Origin: a bacterium
GTDB taxonomy: Bacteria > Actinomycetota > Acidimicrobiia > Acidimicrobiales > Bin134
NCBI GenBank assembly: GCA_028820035.1
Contig: JAPPKI010000106.1
Span: 1-6,224 of the forward strand
Reading direction: 5' to 3'
Length of the DNA stretch: 6,224 nucleotides
Shown here: positions 1-6,224 of the stretch, one piece after another
Numbering within the stretch: position 1 is the stretch's first letter
Layout of the letters: each line of letters begins with the position of its first letter
Program-made: the position numbers and the translations under genes
Notes under the pieces: model-generated
Seen by the model: the letters and a program-made list of their open reading frames with translations, nothing else
Databases searched by the model: none
Told to the model about the DNA's origin: nothing

Positions 1-716
1 AATGCCAGAGCATCGCTGTCGGCCCAGATGCCGTCGAGGTCGGGATTGGCGGTCAAGGCGTCTTGGGCCAGCCGGAGGCCTTCCTCAGCCGTAAAGCTGT
101 TAGCGCTCTGGTTGAACACCACTTCGATGCCAGGGTTGTTTTCCATGGTGTGCTCGAAGCCCTCGCGGCGCTTCTCCACGTACTCGCTGGCACCCGGGCC
201 GCCGATGCGGGCGATCTTGCCCGATCCGCCAAGTTGCTCGACCATCCACTCGGTCTGCTTGGTGCCCTCAACACCCCAATCGGTGCCGATGAAGCCGATC
301 TCCGGGGCAGCCTCCTGAACGCTGTCGCCGGTGGACAGCATGGGAATGCCGGCGGCCGCGGCGGCCTCATAGGCGGGAATGAGCGCTTGGCGGTCGCCCG
401 GCGAGGCGATGATTAGATCAACCCCCTGGGTCACGAAGTCCTCAATCTGAGCCACTTGGTCTTCGATCGCGTACGCGGCATCCGCGGCGACGAAGTTCCA
501 GCAGTTCTGGGCGCCGAAATCACGCAGCCCGGCTTCGAGGTCGCGGAAGTACAAGATGAAGGTGGCCAAGTTGGCGTACCGCACCTCGTAGATTTCTTCG
601 CACCCCCTGTCGCCCGACGCGGTGTCGTCGTCATCGTCGTTGCCGCACGCCGATGCCACCAGCCCAAAGGCCAACAGCAGCGCTAGCAGCTTGAACAACA
701 GGTTCTTGGTTTTCAT
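1..716 (-). CDS. Sugar-type ABC transporter solute-binding lipoprotein, partial (3' end outside window)
   Basis: This is the extracytoplasmic receptor of an RbsB-like (Peripla_BP_4) ABC importer. The 238 visible residues start with a lipoprotein signal: K-rich start, hydrophobic run at about 6-21, and VASAC with the lipid-anchored Cys at 24. A poly-Asp linker follows at 27-31, common in actinobacterial lipoproteins. Family hallmarks are VDLIIASPGD (99-108), EAAAAAGIP (117-125), GFIGTDW (141-147), GKIARIGG (166-173) and NPDLDGIWADSDA (224-236). About a third of a normal receptor is missing at the left edge. The ATG at 716 is chosen because GGAGGGG lies 6 nt upstream (729-723) and the signal peptide begins there. 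It lies 19 bp after the permease gene, so the two are almost surely cotranscribed. The ligand cannot be read from sequence; the neighbouring amidohydrolase argues against assuming a plain sugar. Confidence 0.93.
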   Translation of the reverse strand, partial: MKTKNLLFKLLALLLAFGLVASACGNDDDDDTASGDRGCEEIYEVRYANLATFILYFRDLEAGLRDFGAQNCWNFVAADAAYAIEDQVAQIEDFVTQGVDLIIASPGDRQALIPAYEAAAAAGIPMLSTGDSVQEAAPEIGFIGTDWGVEGTKQTEWMVEQLGGSGKIARIGGPGASEYVEKRREGFEHTMENNPGIEVVFNQSANSFTAEEGLRLAQDALTANPDLDGIWADSDALA

Positions 717-735
717 TGTGTTCCCCTCCGGGTGT

Positions 736-1881
736 TTATGGTTGCTCCGACGTCGAGGGGGCCGATTGCTCGGCCTGCTCCACGTCTTGGAGTTCTTGGT
801 CTGCCGAGCGAGCCGATTGCTCGGCTAGCTCGATGGCGCGACGTTCTTCGTCGAGTTCATGTTCCACTTCGACTTCGATTGCGGTGTCCTCGCTCCGGTT
901 GGCCCACCGCTCCAGGTAGCGGCGCAAGAACTGAGAAGTCATTGCCAGCACGAACACCACACCGAGCCAGACGTCCTGCATGTTGGAGGACACATTGAGG
1001 AGATTCAGGCTGTTGCGAATCACCCCGATCAGTAGGACGCCAGCCAGGGTTCGGGGAATCGAGCCCCGTCCTCCGAACAGATTGGTACCCCCGAGCACCA
1101 CGGCGGCCACCGCATATAGCTCGGTAAGCACCGCGGCATTGGGCTGGCCTACGTTGACCCGCCCCAACAAGGTGAAGCCGCCGACGGCAACAGCCAGGCC
1201 CCCCAAAACAAACACCGTGACCCGCACCCGGGTGACGTTGATGCCAGCTCGGCGGGCTGCTTCGGCGTTGCCCCCCACCGCGTAGATCCGCAATCCGAAC
1301 CGGGAATATCGAAGGATGATGTGGTAGACGACGCCAAGGCCTAGAGCCACCCAGATGGGCATCCGCAGTCCGATGAACTCTCCGCTCCACCACGCCTTCC
1401 ATCCGCCGGGGAGGTTGCCCACGGTGTTGCCCGCGGTGATCTCCCGAGCCAGGCCTCGGGCCATGATCAGCAGCCCCAAGGTGGTGATGAACGAGGGAAC
1501 TTTTAGCACCGCAGTAACGAGTCCGTTGAACAGACCGGCGGCAATACCCACACCCACCCCGGCCAGCAGGCCGAGCACGATGCTGTTATTGCGCACCATG
1601 GTCTCGGCCGCCACCACGCCGATCAGGGCCAACACCGACCCCTGGGATAGGTCCAACTCGGCCGCGATGATCACCAGGGTCATTCCGAAGGCGGCGCAGG
1701 CCAAAAATGACGTTTGCAGCAGGATGTTCTGAAGATTTCCAGTGGTCAGGAACACGTCGGACTTCACGGTCATCACCGCGCCCAGGATGACGACCACGAA
1801 GATCGCGAATCCGGCCTCCACCACCCGGGGAATAGCAACCCGGATCCTGTCCCAGCCAATGGCGGCCCCCGGCTGGGTCAT
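736..1881 (-). CDS. RbsC-type ABC transporter permease (BPD_transp_2) with extra acidic C-terminal tail
   Basis: This 381-residue inner-membrane permease forms the import channel of a ribose/xylose-type ABC transporter. Family motifs are clear: GMTLVIIAAELDLSQGS (66-82; the usual form is close to GGIDLSVGS), RFGLRIYAVGGNAEAARRAGI in two overlapping blocks (RFGLRIYAVGGN at 195-206, EAARRAGI at 207-214), and VVLGGTNLFGGRGS (261-274). Hydrophobic segments span about residues 20-315. The start ATG overlaps the stop of the amidohydrolase gene (ATGA, 1881-1878), which implies translational coupling. Oddly, after the last membrane span (about 318) the protein continues for some 50 charged, Glu-rich residues with two copies of AEQSA (353 and 370). 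Typical RbsC proteins end soon after the last span. The substitution of AAE for the usual small-residue GG stretch in the first motif may reflect a different substrate. The family call is secure; the substrate is unknown. Confidence 0.96.
   Translation of the reverse strand: MTQPGAAIGWDRIRVAIPRVVEAGFAIFVVVILGAVMTVKSDVFLTTGNLQNILLQTSFLACAAFGMTLVIIAAELDLSQGSVLALIGVVAAETMVRNNSIVLGLLAGVGVGIAAGLFNGLVTAVLKVPSFITTLGLLIMARGLAREITAGNTVGNLPGGWKAWWSGEFIGLRMPIWVALGLGVVYHIILRYSRFGLRIYAVGGNAEAARRAGINVTRVRVTVFVLGGLAVAVGGFTLLGRVNVGQPNAAVLTELYAVAAVVLGGTNLFGGRGSIPRTLAGVLLIGVIRNSLNLLNVSSNMQDVWLGVVFVLAMTSQFLRRYLERWANRSEDTAIEVEVEHELDEERRAIELAEQSARSADQELQDVEQAEQSAPSTSEQP
761..825. repeat. Pair of 14-bp direct repeats in the permease tail
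   Basis: GCCGATTGCTCGGC occurs at 761-774 and again at 812-825, 51 bp (17 codons) apart and in the same frame. It encodes the repeated AEQSA segments of the permease C-terminal tail. The second copy also forms part of a 7-bp inverted repeat, GCCGAGC (803-809) with GCTCGGC (819-825). The simplest reading is a short in-frame duplication that built part of the tail. Confidence 0.7.
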
Positions 1882-2645
1882 GGGGCCACCCGATCGTTTG
1901 ATCGGCTGCGGTGGGCAGTGATGCCCTCGACTACCAGGCTGACCAACGCGTCGAGATAGAGCTCGCCGGCGTCGGCCGTGGATCCCCGGGGATCGCCGAT
2001 GACGCCGACCGGCGACAGAGCGGCCATGCCCTCAGAGCGCAGCTTGGCACTGGCCGACGCGGCCGGCCCCACATGACCGGCGACTGCCGACGCCATGTCC
2101 ACCCGATCCGGGGCGATGGCCAGCATGATGCTGGTCTCGAAGTGCCCTCCATGGGTTCCAACCAGCTCTCGATCCAAACTGAGCTGATCCTCGGCTACCC
2201 GATGGACGGCATCCCGTTGGGCGGGCCAGTCGTCGAACGAGACCACCCGGCTCTGCTCAGTGGGTTCCAACTCGGCTATTGCTGCGGCCATTGCCCCCAC
2301 ATTTCCGGCATGGCCAGTAACCAGGTAGGCGCTCCGGAAACCATGGCCCAGCAGGGTTTGGATCACTTCCGCAAGCACCGCCTGAAGAGTGGGGTCGCTC
2401 AAGCTGGCCGTTCCGGGAAATGCCAGATGGTGATGGGAAGCACCAACGGGAAGGCAGGGCACCACCACGCACTCCCCCGTTTGAAGGGCCGCCCGGTCGG
2501 CCACTGCCTCAGCGATGAGGGCGTCGGTATCCAGGGGTAGATGAGGACCGTGCTGCTCCAAGGCACCCAGCGGGATCATCACATCCAGCGGACCTTGCTC
2601 GAGCCGCTCGCCCAGAGTCGTCCAACTCATCGCTCCCAGTCGCAC
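1878..2645 (-). CDS. Creatininase-family metal-dependent amidohydrolase
   Basis: This cytosolic binuclear-metal hydrolase belongs to the family of creatinine amidohydrolase, MftE and related amidases/deformylases. Seen motifs are PLGALEQHGPHLPLDTD (25-41, putative ligands E30, H32 and D41), VGASHHHLAFPGT (67-79), VTGHAGN (109-115, putative ligand H112) and THGGHFETS (164-172, with E170). Most relatives read GHGGN and HAGxxETS, so the core is intact. The usual length is about 240-260 residues. The start is open: GTG at 2645 has GAGG 5 nt upstream, while ATG at 2630 has GGGAG only 2 nt upstream; GTG is preferred and leaves a 7-bp gap to the cupin gene. The stop overlaps the permease start. The linked importer suggests it opens or deacylates an imported amide or lactam. 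It lacks the GHxEN variant I recall from Pseudomonas creatininase, so creatinine itself need not be the substrate. Confidence 0.93.
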   Translation of the reverse strand: MRLGAMSWTTLGERLEQGPLDVMIPLGALEQHGPHLPLDTDALIAEAVADRAALQTGECVVVPCLPVGASHHHLAFPGTASLSDPTLQAVLAEVIQTLLGHGFRSAYLVTGHAGNVGAMAAAIAELEPTEQSRVVSFDDWPAQRDAVHRVAEDQLSLDRELVGTHGGHFETSIMLAIAPDRVDMASAVAGHVGPAASASAKLRSEGMAALSPVGVIGDPRGSTADAGELYLDALVSLVVEGITAHRSRSNDRVAP

Positions 2646-2652
2646 GGGCGCC

Positions 2653-3132
2653 TCAGAGGTCGGTGAGAGTGGCGTCGAGGTAGGTGGGCTTTTGCGGGCG
2701 GCCGACGCCGATCACCACCTGTACCAGGGCTTCCTTATCAGTGTGGTTGCGCAAACCGTGCATGATCCCGGCAGGGCTGTAGATCATCTCCCGTTCTCCC
2801 AGGACCGTATCGACGATCCGCCCGTCGTCGTCCTCCCACCATGCGGTCAGCTCCCCCTTGACCACGAAGAAGACCTCTTCTACCTCGTGGGCATGCGACG
2901 GGGCCACGGCCCCGGGGGGCATCATCATCACCGACAAAGTGAAGTTGTCGGCCGTGACCGTTCCGGGCTCGTAGTGCTTGCCGGTAATGCTCGCCCCCAC
3001 CATCCGCACGTGGGCCCGGCGGTATTCCTCCTTCAGGTCCCCTTGCGCAGCAAACGGCTCCCAGTCCAGTTCCTTGCTCCCGTACCGCTGGACATGCTCG
3101 GAGAATTCAGCATCAGTGAACTGACTCGCCAT
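2653..3132 (-). CDS. Small single-domain cupin protein
   Basis: This 159-residue protein carries one conserved cupin barrel. Motif 1 is PGAVAPSHAHEVEEVFFVVKG (split here as PGAVAPSHAH, 73-82, and EVEEVFFVVKG, 83-93). Motif 2 is SPAGIMHGLRN (119-129). The expected metal ligands are present: H80, H82, E86 and H125. Such cupins act as isomerases, lyases, dioxygenases or sugar/ligand sensors, and the sequence does not say which. It is the first gene of the operon, 7 bp before the amidohydrolase, so a role in the same catabolic route is likely. The ATG at 3132 is well supported by a long purine-rich Shine-Dalgarno (GGGGGGAGGG, 3148-3139) with about 7 nt between GGAGG and the start. About 55 residues precede the barrel and are rich in charged and aromatic positions. 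Confidence 0.92.
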   Translation of the reverse strand: MASQFTDAEFSEHVQRYGSKELDWEPFAAQGDLKEEYRRAHVRMVGASITGKHYEPGTVTADNFTLSVMMMPPGAVAPSHAHEVEEVFFVVKGELTAWWEDDDGRIVDTVLGEREMIYSPAGIMHGLRNHTDKEALVQVVIGVGRPQKPTYLDATLTDL

Positions 3133-3230
3133 GCTCGTCCCTCCCCCCTAGTTGCTTCAGTGCTCGGTATCTTAGTTTCTAAGTGTTGTCGGCGCTCAGG
3201 GACTCCCAATCCGACAAACTGGGGACGGCG
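3133..3230 (-). promoter_or_regulatory. Candidate promoter/operator region of the cupin-amidohydrolase-transporter operon
   Basis: This 98-bp gap separates the membrane-protein gene from the first gene of the uptake operon. It holds two dyads: a compact palindrome CTTAG-TTT-CTAAG (3171-3183), and TTGTCGG (3186-3192) paired with CCGACAA (3211-3217) across 18 nt. On the minus strand TAAGAT (3174-3169) could serve as a -10 box and overlaps the compact palindrome, as expected for a repressor site. No good -35 box is visible. The outer dyad lacks a T-run, so a terminator for the upstream gene is less likely. Promoter placement is inference. Confidence 0.4.
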
Positions 3231-4232
3231 CTAGGCAAGTTGGCGCTTACGGGCGAGGGTGATCGTTTGGCCCGGTCGGGATGGCGCAATCAAGACGGCG
3301 CCGGCCTGGACTTCCCGGTTGCTGCTCTTTCGTTTCGTCGGAGGAGACAGGGGCGGAGTTGACGTTCCCTCTTCCTGACGGCGGTTGCTGCTCTTTCGTT
3401 TCGTCGGAGGAGACAGGGTGATCGGCTGGTTCATGGTCAATTCCAAGATCAACCCGGCCGCGCCCTGCGTGAGGTCCAGGGCTTCGGACTCCCGCTGGGC
3501 TGGGCCGAAGCCAGCCACTGCTCGACGGCGGAGCAGCACGGGGTCTTGGACAGCAAGGTGGTCGTGAAGCACGACGCCAGCGGGAACGAACACCAGCCAT
3601 CGCCTCGTGAGTGAATGGAGAGATCGGGCCCCGACCACCGCCATCGCTCCGCCTGCCACCGCCACGGCCACTCCAATCGCCCAATGCTCGGCAGCCAACA
3701 GCAGCGGTCCGCTGACGGTGCCGCCCACCGTGATCGCGGCCGCCACCGGCACCGGCCCGGCCAGCAGCAGCGCCGGTGGTCGCAGCAGGAGCCTGACTTC
3801 GTCGCCGTAGGAGATGCCGTTCACAAACACATGGCCCACCGGCGCGCTCAGCGCCACTGCGGCTACCGCGGCGGTAACGGCGGCCACCAACGCGACCTCA
3901 CCCCAGTCGGCACCCTGCCTCCCCGCCCAAACCAGGGCCACCACCGCGGCGGGTACGGCCAATCGGACAATGACCAGGGTGGCCGGATGCACCAACAGAG
4001 AGCCCACCAGCACCACGCCCCACAGCACCCAAAGCCCCACTGAAGCAGTCGAGCGCCAAGCCGCGGCGGTCTCGTGCAGCCCATCGGCCAACATCGGCCC
4101 AGCAGTAAACGGCAACGCCGCCCACCACACCCGCACCACCCAGGCCCAAACTCGATCCCCCCAGAGACCCCTCACCTGCCCCACTACAGCATCTCCTCTT
4201 TCAAGACCAAAACCAGCCTTTCTCTTGGGCAT
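3231..4232 (-). CDS. Actinobacterial multi-pass membrane protein with repeat-expanded C-terminal linker
   Basis: The 333-residue protein has about six hydrophobic spans (roughly 28-48, 63-82, 84-103, 112-130, 152-177 and 184-202), then a soluble C-terminal domain starting RWLVFVPAGVVLHD (211-224) and containing DPVLLRRR, ALDLTQGAAGL and a tail GAVLIAPSRPG (311-321). From memory this pattern matches a conserved actinobacterial integral membrane family of unknown function; I do not assign a role. Between the domain and its tail lies a linker with two identical LSPPTKRKSSNR copies (273-284 and 295-306), encoded by a perfect 37-bp DNA repeat. The linker is strongly basic and probably cytoplasmic by the positive-inside rule. 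The ATG at 4232 is 19 bp after the toxin stop; only a weak GGTGGT lies upstream. Cotranscription with the toxin-antitoxin pair is plausible. The reading frame and composition support a real gene; function is unknown. Confidence 0.75.
   Translation of the reverse strand: MPKRKAGFGLERGDAVVGQVRGLWGDRVWAWVVRVWWAALPFTAGPMLADGLHETAAAWRSTASVGLWVLWGVVLVGSLLVHPATLVIVRLAVPAAVVALVWAGRQGADWGEVALVAAVTAAVAAVALSAPVGHVFVNGISYGDEVRLLLRPPALLLAGPVPVAAAITVGGTVSGPLLLAAEHWAIGVAVAVAGGAMAVVGARSLHSLTRRWLVFVPAGVVLHDHLAVQDPVLLRRRAVAGFGPAQRESEALDLTQGAAGLILELTMNQPITLSPPTKRKSSNRRQEEGTSTPPLSPPTKRKSSNREVQAGAVLIAPSRPGQTITLARKRQLA
3316..3418. repeat. Perfect 37-bp direct repeat, two copies, 66-bp period
   Basis: Identical 37-mers occupy 3316-3352 and 3382-3418; each begins CGGTTGCTGCTCTTTCG and ends GGAGGAGACAGGG. 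The 29 bp between them (3353-3381) are unrelated to the flanks. The period of 66 bp equals 22 codons, so both copies encode the same LSPPTKRKSSNR peptide in the membrane-protein linker. Identity at every base, synonymous sites included, points to a recent duplication or ongoing conversion. Confidence 0.95.
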
Positions 4233-4251
4233 CGAGTGACCACCACCGGGT

Positions 4252-4674
4252 CTAGAGGCTGTCTAGAACTGGGTAGAAGGTAGTGCCGTCGGGCAAGCGG
4301 TACGTGTTGAAGCCCCTGCGGTCCAAGGTGAGGATGTTTGGCACAGCCAGCCGCTCTGCCAGCAGCACCAGGGTGGCATCGGCAAAGTCCATGGGAGTGT
4401 CGGCGTAGCGCTGCATCAACTCGGTGGCAGCCTGGATGTCCGCGGACTCACACATCCCGTGCACCTGCATTCCACTTTGAGAGATGAACTCGCTGACGGC
4501 CATGGCTCCGTAGCGGGCGCGGCGGACGAAATGCATGGCTTCGGTGACCACTGCGGCCGTGGTAGCCAGCATGCCCGTGAACCCGTCCATGATCTCGCCG
4601 ACTTGGTCATGCTCGATCTCGCTGGAATCGAGGTAGGCGACCAATGGTCCAGTATCGACCAGCCAAGTGTTCAC
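4252..4674 (-). CDS. vapC: PIN-domain ribonuclease toxin, VapC type
   Basis: This 140-residue PIN-fold protein should be the RNA-cutting toxin of a type II toxin-antitoxin pair. The acidic catalytic set is complete: D7 in LVDTGPLVAYLD (5-16), E45 in TEAMHF (44-49), D96 and D99 in TPMDFADATLVLLAE (93-107), and D118 in ILTLDRRGF (114-122). Length and the final DRRGFNTY stretch are typical. The start is GTG at 4674, overlapping the antitoxin stop (GTGA, 4674-4671), the normal coupling for such pairs. No other in-frame start fits the conserved LVDTGPL so close to the N-terminus. It is followed 19 bp later by the membrane-protein gene. Target RNA cannot be inferred. With all acidic residues intact it looks active and therefore needs the antitoxin. 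Confidence 0.92.
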   Translation of the reverse strand: MNTWLVDTGPLVAYLDSSEIEHDQVGEIMDGFTGMLATTAAVVTEAMHFVRRARYGAMAVSEFISQSGMQVHGMCESADIQAATELMQRYADTPMDFADATLVLLAERLAVPNILTLDRRGFNTYRLPDGTTFYPVLDSL

Positions 4675-4913
4675 GAGCGCCAGTTGTGGGCGCGTATCTC
4701 AGATTGCCAGTCGTCTTGGAGGGCGTCGGCGGTATCGGCTTGGATCAAGCCCCGGAGAAGGCCGACACGATCGCCCAGAGGACGAGCTACCACCGTGTCG
4801 CGCAAGGCCTCCCGCACCACCTGTGAAACCGAAGTGCCCAATGCTTCAGCCCGGCGAACAGTCGCGTCCCACAACTCGGTCTCCACCCGCACAGTCAGCA
4901 ACTTCGTAGTCAT
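4671..4913 (-). CDS. vapB: Ribbon-helix-helix antitoxin, VapB type
   Basis: This 80-residue protein begins MTTKLLTVRVETELWDATV and continues RRAEALGTSVSQVVREALRD, a ribbon-helix-helix (CopG/Arc-like) DNA-binding fold: a beta strand near residues 4-10 and two helices with the GTSVSQVVREAL signature. The C-terminal 30 residues (LLRGLIQADTADALQDDWQ) are the likely toxin-neutralising tail. The ATG at 4913 is preferred because the fold starts there and because promoter-like repeats lie directly upstream. A longer frame from GTG 5003 would add 30 residues of no recognisable fold, read antisense through the conserved exonuclease region. It overlaps vapC by 4 bp. Such antitoxins usually repress their own promoter, fitting the 9-bp direct repeats upstream. 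Confidence 0.88.
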   Translation of the reverse strand: MTTKLLTVRVETELWDATVRRAEALGTSVSQVVREALRDTVVARPLGDRVGLLRGLIQADTADALQDDWQSEIRAHNWRS

Positions 4914-5638
4914 TGCCACACATTGTACGACATTTGTACGACAACACCGATTTTGACATTTCGGTTCTGAGGCATTCAGCGGCTTATCACGGTTACAGGC
5001 CACCAGAAGCGTCGTTCATATGCACCTACCGACTAGCTCGCAGCCGGTGGCCAGATCGCTACTCCTGGAAACTGCCCGACATGTGTGAGGCACTGGGCAT
5101 AGATGGCCTGGACCATCACGACCCGCTTTCAGATGCCCGAGCCGCAGCAAGAGTGTTGCTGGCAATGTGTGAACACGACGACTGTGGGATCGGAGGTCTG
5201 TGTCAGGGGTTGGGCCACAGGCCTGGGCAGTTGTTTGCCGACCTTTATGCCTCAGCCTCCGATGAGGTGCGAGGTTCAACTTCACCAAGAGTAAGAGCCT
5301 CGGAGATTGAGACCACTGTCGACAATGTCGATCCAGACGGCGCTCTGTTCGGCAAACGGGTCGCATTCACCGGAACCCTCAGTTCAATGACCCGCGAGGC
5401 CGCTTTCCAAGTCACCGTCAACTCGGGAGGGATGCCGTCTACCTCTGTGTCGAAACAAACCGACTACCTGGTAGTCGGCATGACAGATTTTGCCAAAGTC
5501 GGTACCAGCGGCATGTCTTCGAAAATGCGGAAGGCTGTTGAACTAGCGGACTCGGGGACAAGGATCGAAATCCTCGACGAGGACGACTTCCTCCGGCTGG
5601 CCTCAGTTGAGACGTTCAACCCCTTCGCCACCAAGTGA
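4913..5638 (+). pseudogene. 5'-truncated DEDDh exonuclease (DnaQ-like) with C-terminal BRCT domain
   Basis: The frame encodes the second half of a DnaQ-type 3'-5' exonuclease followed by a BRCT domain. Counting from TTG 4913, the exonuclease part shows motif II N-TDF-D (N11, D15) in DNTDFDISVLRH and motif III HDPLSD (H69, D74). The BRCT domain spans about 147-230: GKRVAFTGTLSSMTRE, GG at 172-173, SVSKQTDYLVVG (178-189) and EILDEDDFLRL. The preceding exonuclease motif I (DxE), normally some 80-100 residues before motif II, is absent. An in-frame TAG at 4907-4909 closes the frame, and the region upstream encodes vapB on the other strand. Without the first two catalytic acids, nuclease activity is not expected. 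The BRCT part could still be made from an internal start (first ATG at 5081). It ends 24 bp before ligA. The gene family call is firm; whether it is a decaying remnant or an expressed fragment is open. Confidence 0.8.
4922..4942 (-). promoter_or_regulatory. vapBC promoter with tandem 9-bp operator-like repeats
   Basis: On the minus strand GTCGTACAA occurs twice (4942-4934 and 4931-4923), exactly 11 bp apart, about one helical turn, placing both copies on one face of DNA. The proximal copy runs into TACAAT (4927-4922), a good -10 hexamer only 8 nt before the vapB ATG. With initiation a few bases past the -10 the mRNA would be nearly leaderless, and no Shine-Dalgarno is visible. The RHH antitoxin is the obvious candidate ligand. 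No clear -35 box is seen. Confidence 0.6.

Positions 5639-6224
<586 letters not shown>

Noticed and set aside
803..825. GCCGAGC/GCTCGGC stem as a regulatory hairpin
   Set aside because: It lies inside the permease coding region and is better explained by the codon repeats of the tail.
1911..2540. Plus-strand 209-codon open frame antisense to the amidohydrolase
   Set aside because: No recognisable domain; the opposite strand has clear catalytic motifs. Long antisense frames are common in high-GC DNA.
3186..3217. TTGTCGG/CCGACAA as an intrinsic terminator of the membrane-protein gene
   Set aside because: Seven-bp stem with an 18-nt loop and no T-run after it in the direction of transcription.
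2692..3234. Plus-strand 180-codon open frame antisense to the cupin
   Set aside because: Low-complexity His/Pro/Arg-rich translation and no motif, while the minus strand encodes a complete cupin.
3316..3418. 37-bp repeats with a 29-bp spacer read as a minimal CRISPR array
   Set aside because: Only two repeats, no cas genes in the window, and repeats plus spacer stay in one reading frame of a gene whose conserved tail continues after them.
3256..3424. AGGGTGATCG at both 3256-3265 and 3415-3424 as target-site duplication of a 159-bp insertion
   Set aside because: The stretch between includes the GAVLIAPSRPG tail, which appears ancestral to the protein family; a 10-bp match over this length in GC-rich DNA may be chance.
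4459..4956. Plus-strand 165-codon open frame that might supply the missing exonuclease N-terminus
   Set aside because: Its translation has no DxE exonuclease motif and is antisense to the well-supported vapBC genes.
4914..5003. 30-residue N-terminal extension of VapB from GTG 5003
   Set aside because: The extension is antisense to conserved exonuclease sequence and lies upstream of the likely promoter; the RHH fold begins at ATG 4913.

Overview
The window looks like a high-GC actinobacterial chromosome. The NAD-dependent ligase, the poly-Asp lipoprotein and the membrane protein with an 'RWLVFVPAGVVLHD' segment all fit Actinobacteria. A class such as Acidimicrobiia is possible but cannot be fixed from sequence alone. 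Nine protein-coding loci are supported, packed with little spacing; two of them, at the window edges, are partial.

Positions 1-3132, minus strand, form one tight operon. In transcription order it carries a small cupin, a creatininase-family metal amidohydrolase, an RbsC-type ABC permease and a sugar-type solute-binding lipoprotein that runs off the left edge. Spacing is 7 bp (or 22 bp, depending on the creatininase start), then an ATGA overlap, then 19 bp with a strong Shine-Dalgarno. The ATPase is not in view and may lie beyond position 1. The arrangement suggests uptake plus hydrolysis of a small amide, lactam or amino-sugar-like compound; the substrate is unknown. The 98-bp region upstream of the cupin holds two inverted repeats that may be regulatory.

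Positions 3231-4913, minus strand, hold a RHH/PIN toxin-antitoxin pair (VapBC type, GTGA overlap) followed 19 bp later by an actinobacterial multi-pass membrane protein. The C-terminal linker of that protein carries a perfect 37-bp direct repeat, in frame.

Positions 4913-6224, plus strand, hold a DEDDh exonuclease-BRCT protein that lacks its N-terminal half, including the catalytic DxE motif, and then the 5' part of ligA. The surviving exonuclease homology begins right at the vapB promoter repeats, so the window seems to capture a rearrangement junction: the toxin-antitoxin/membrane-protein block has replaced the start of the exonuclease gene. LigA itself carries an unusual acidic insertion just before its catalytic lysine motif.

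No tRNA, rRNA, insertion sequence, convincing intrinsic terminator or CRISPR array was seen. No gene-free stretch longer than 300 bases exists here.
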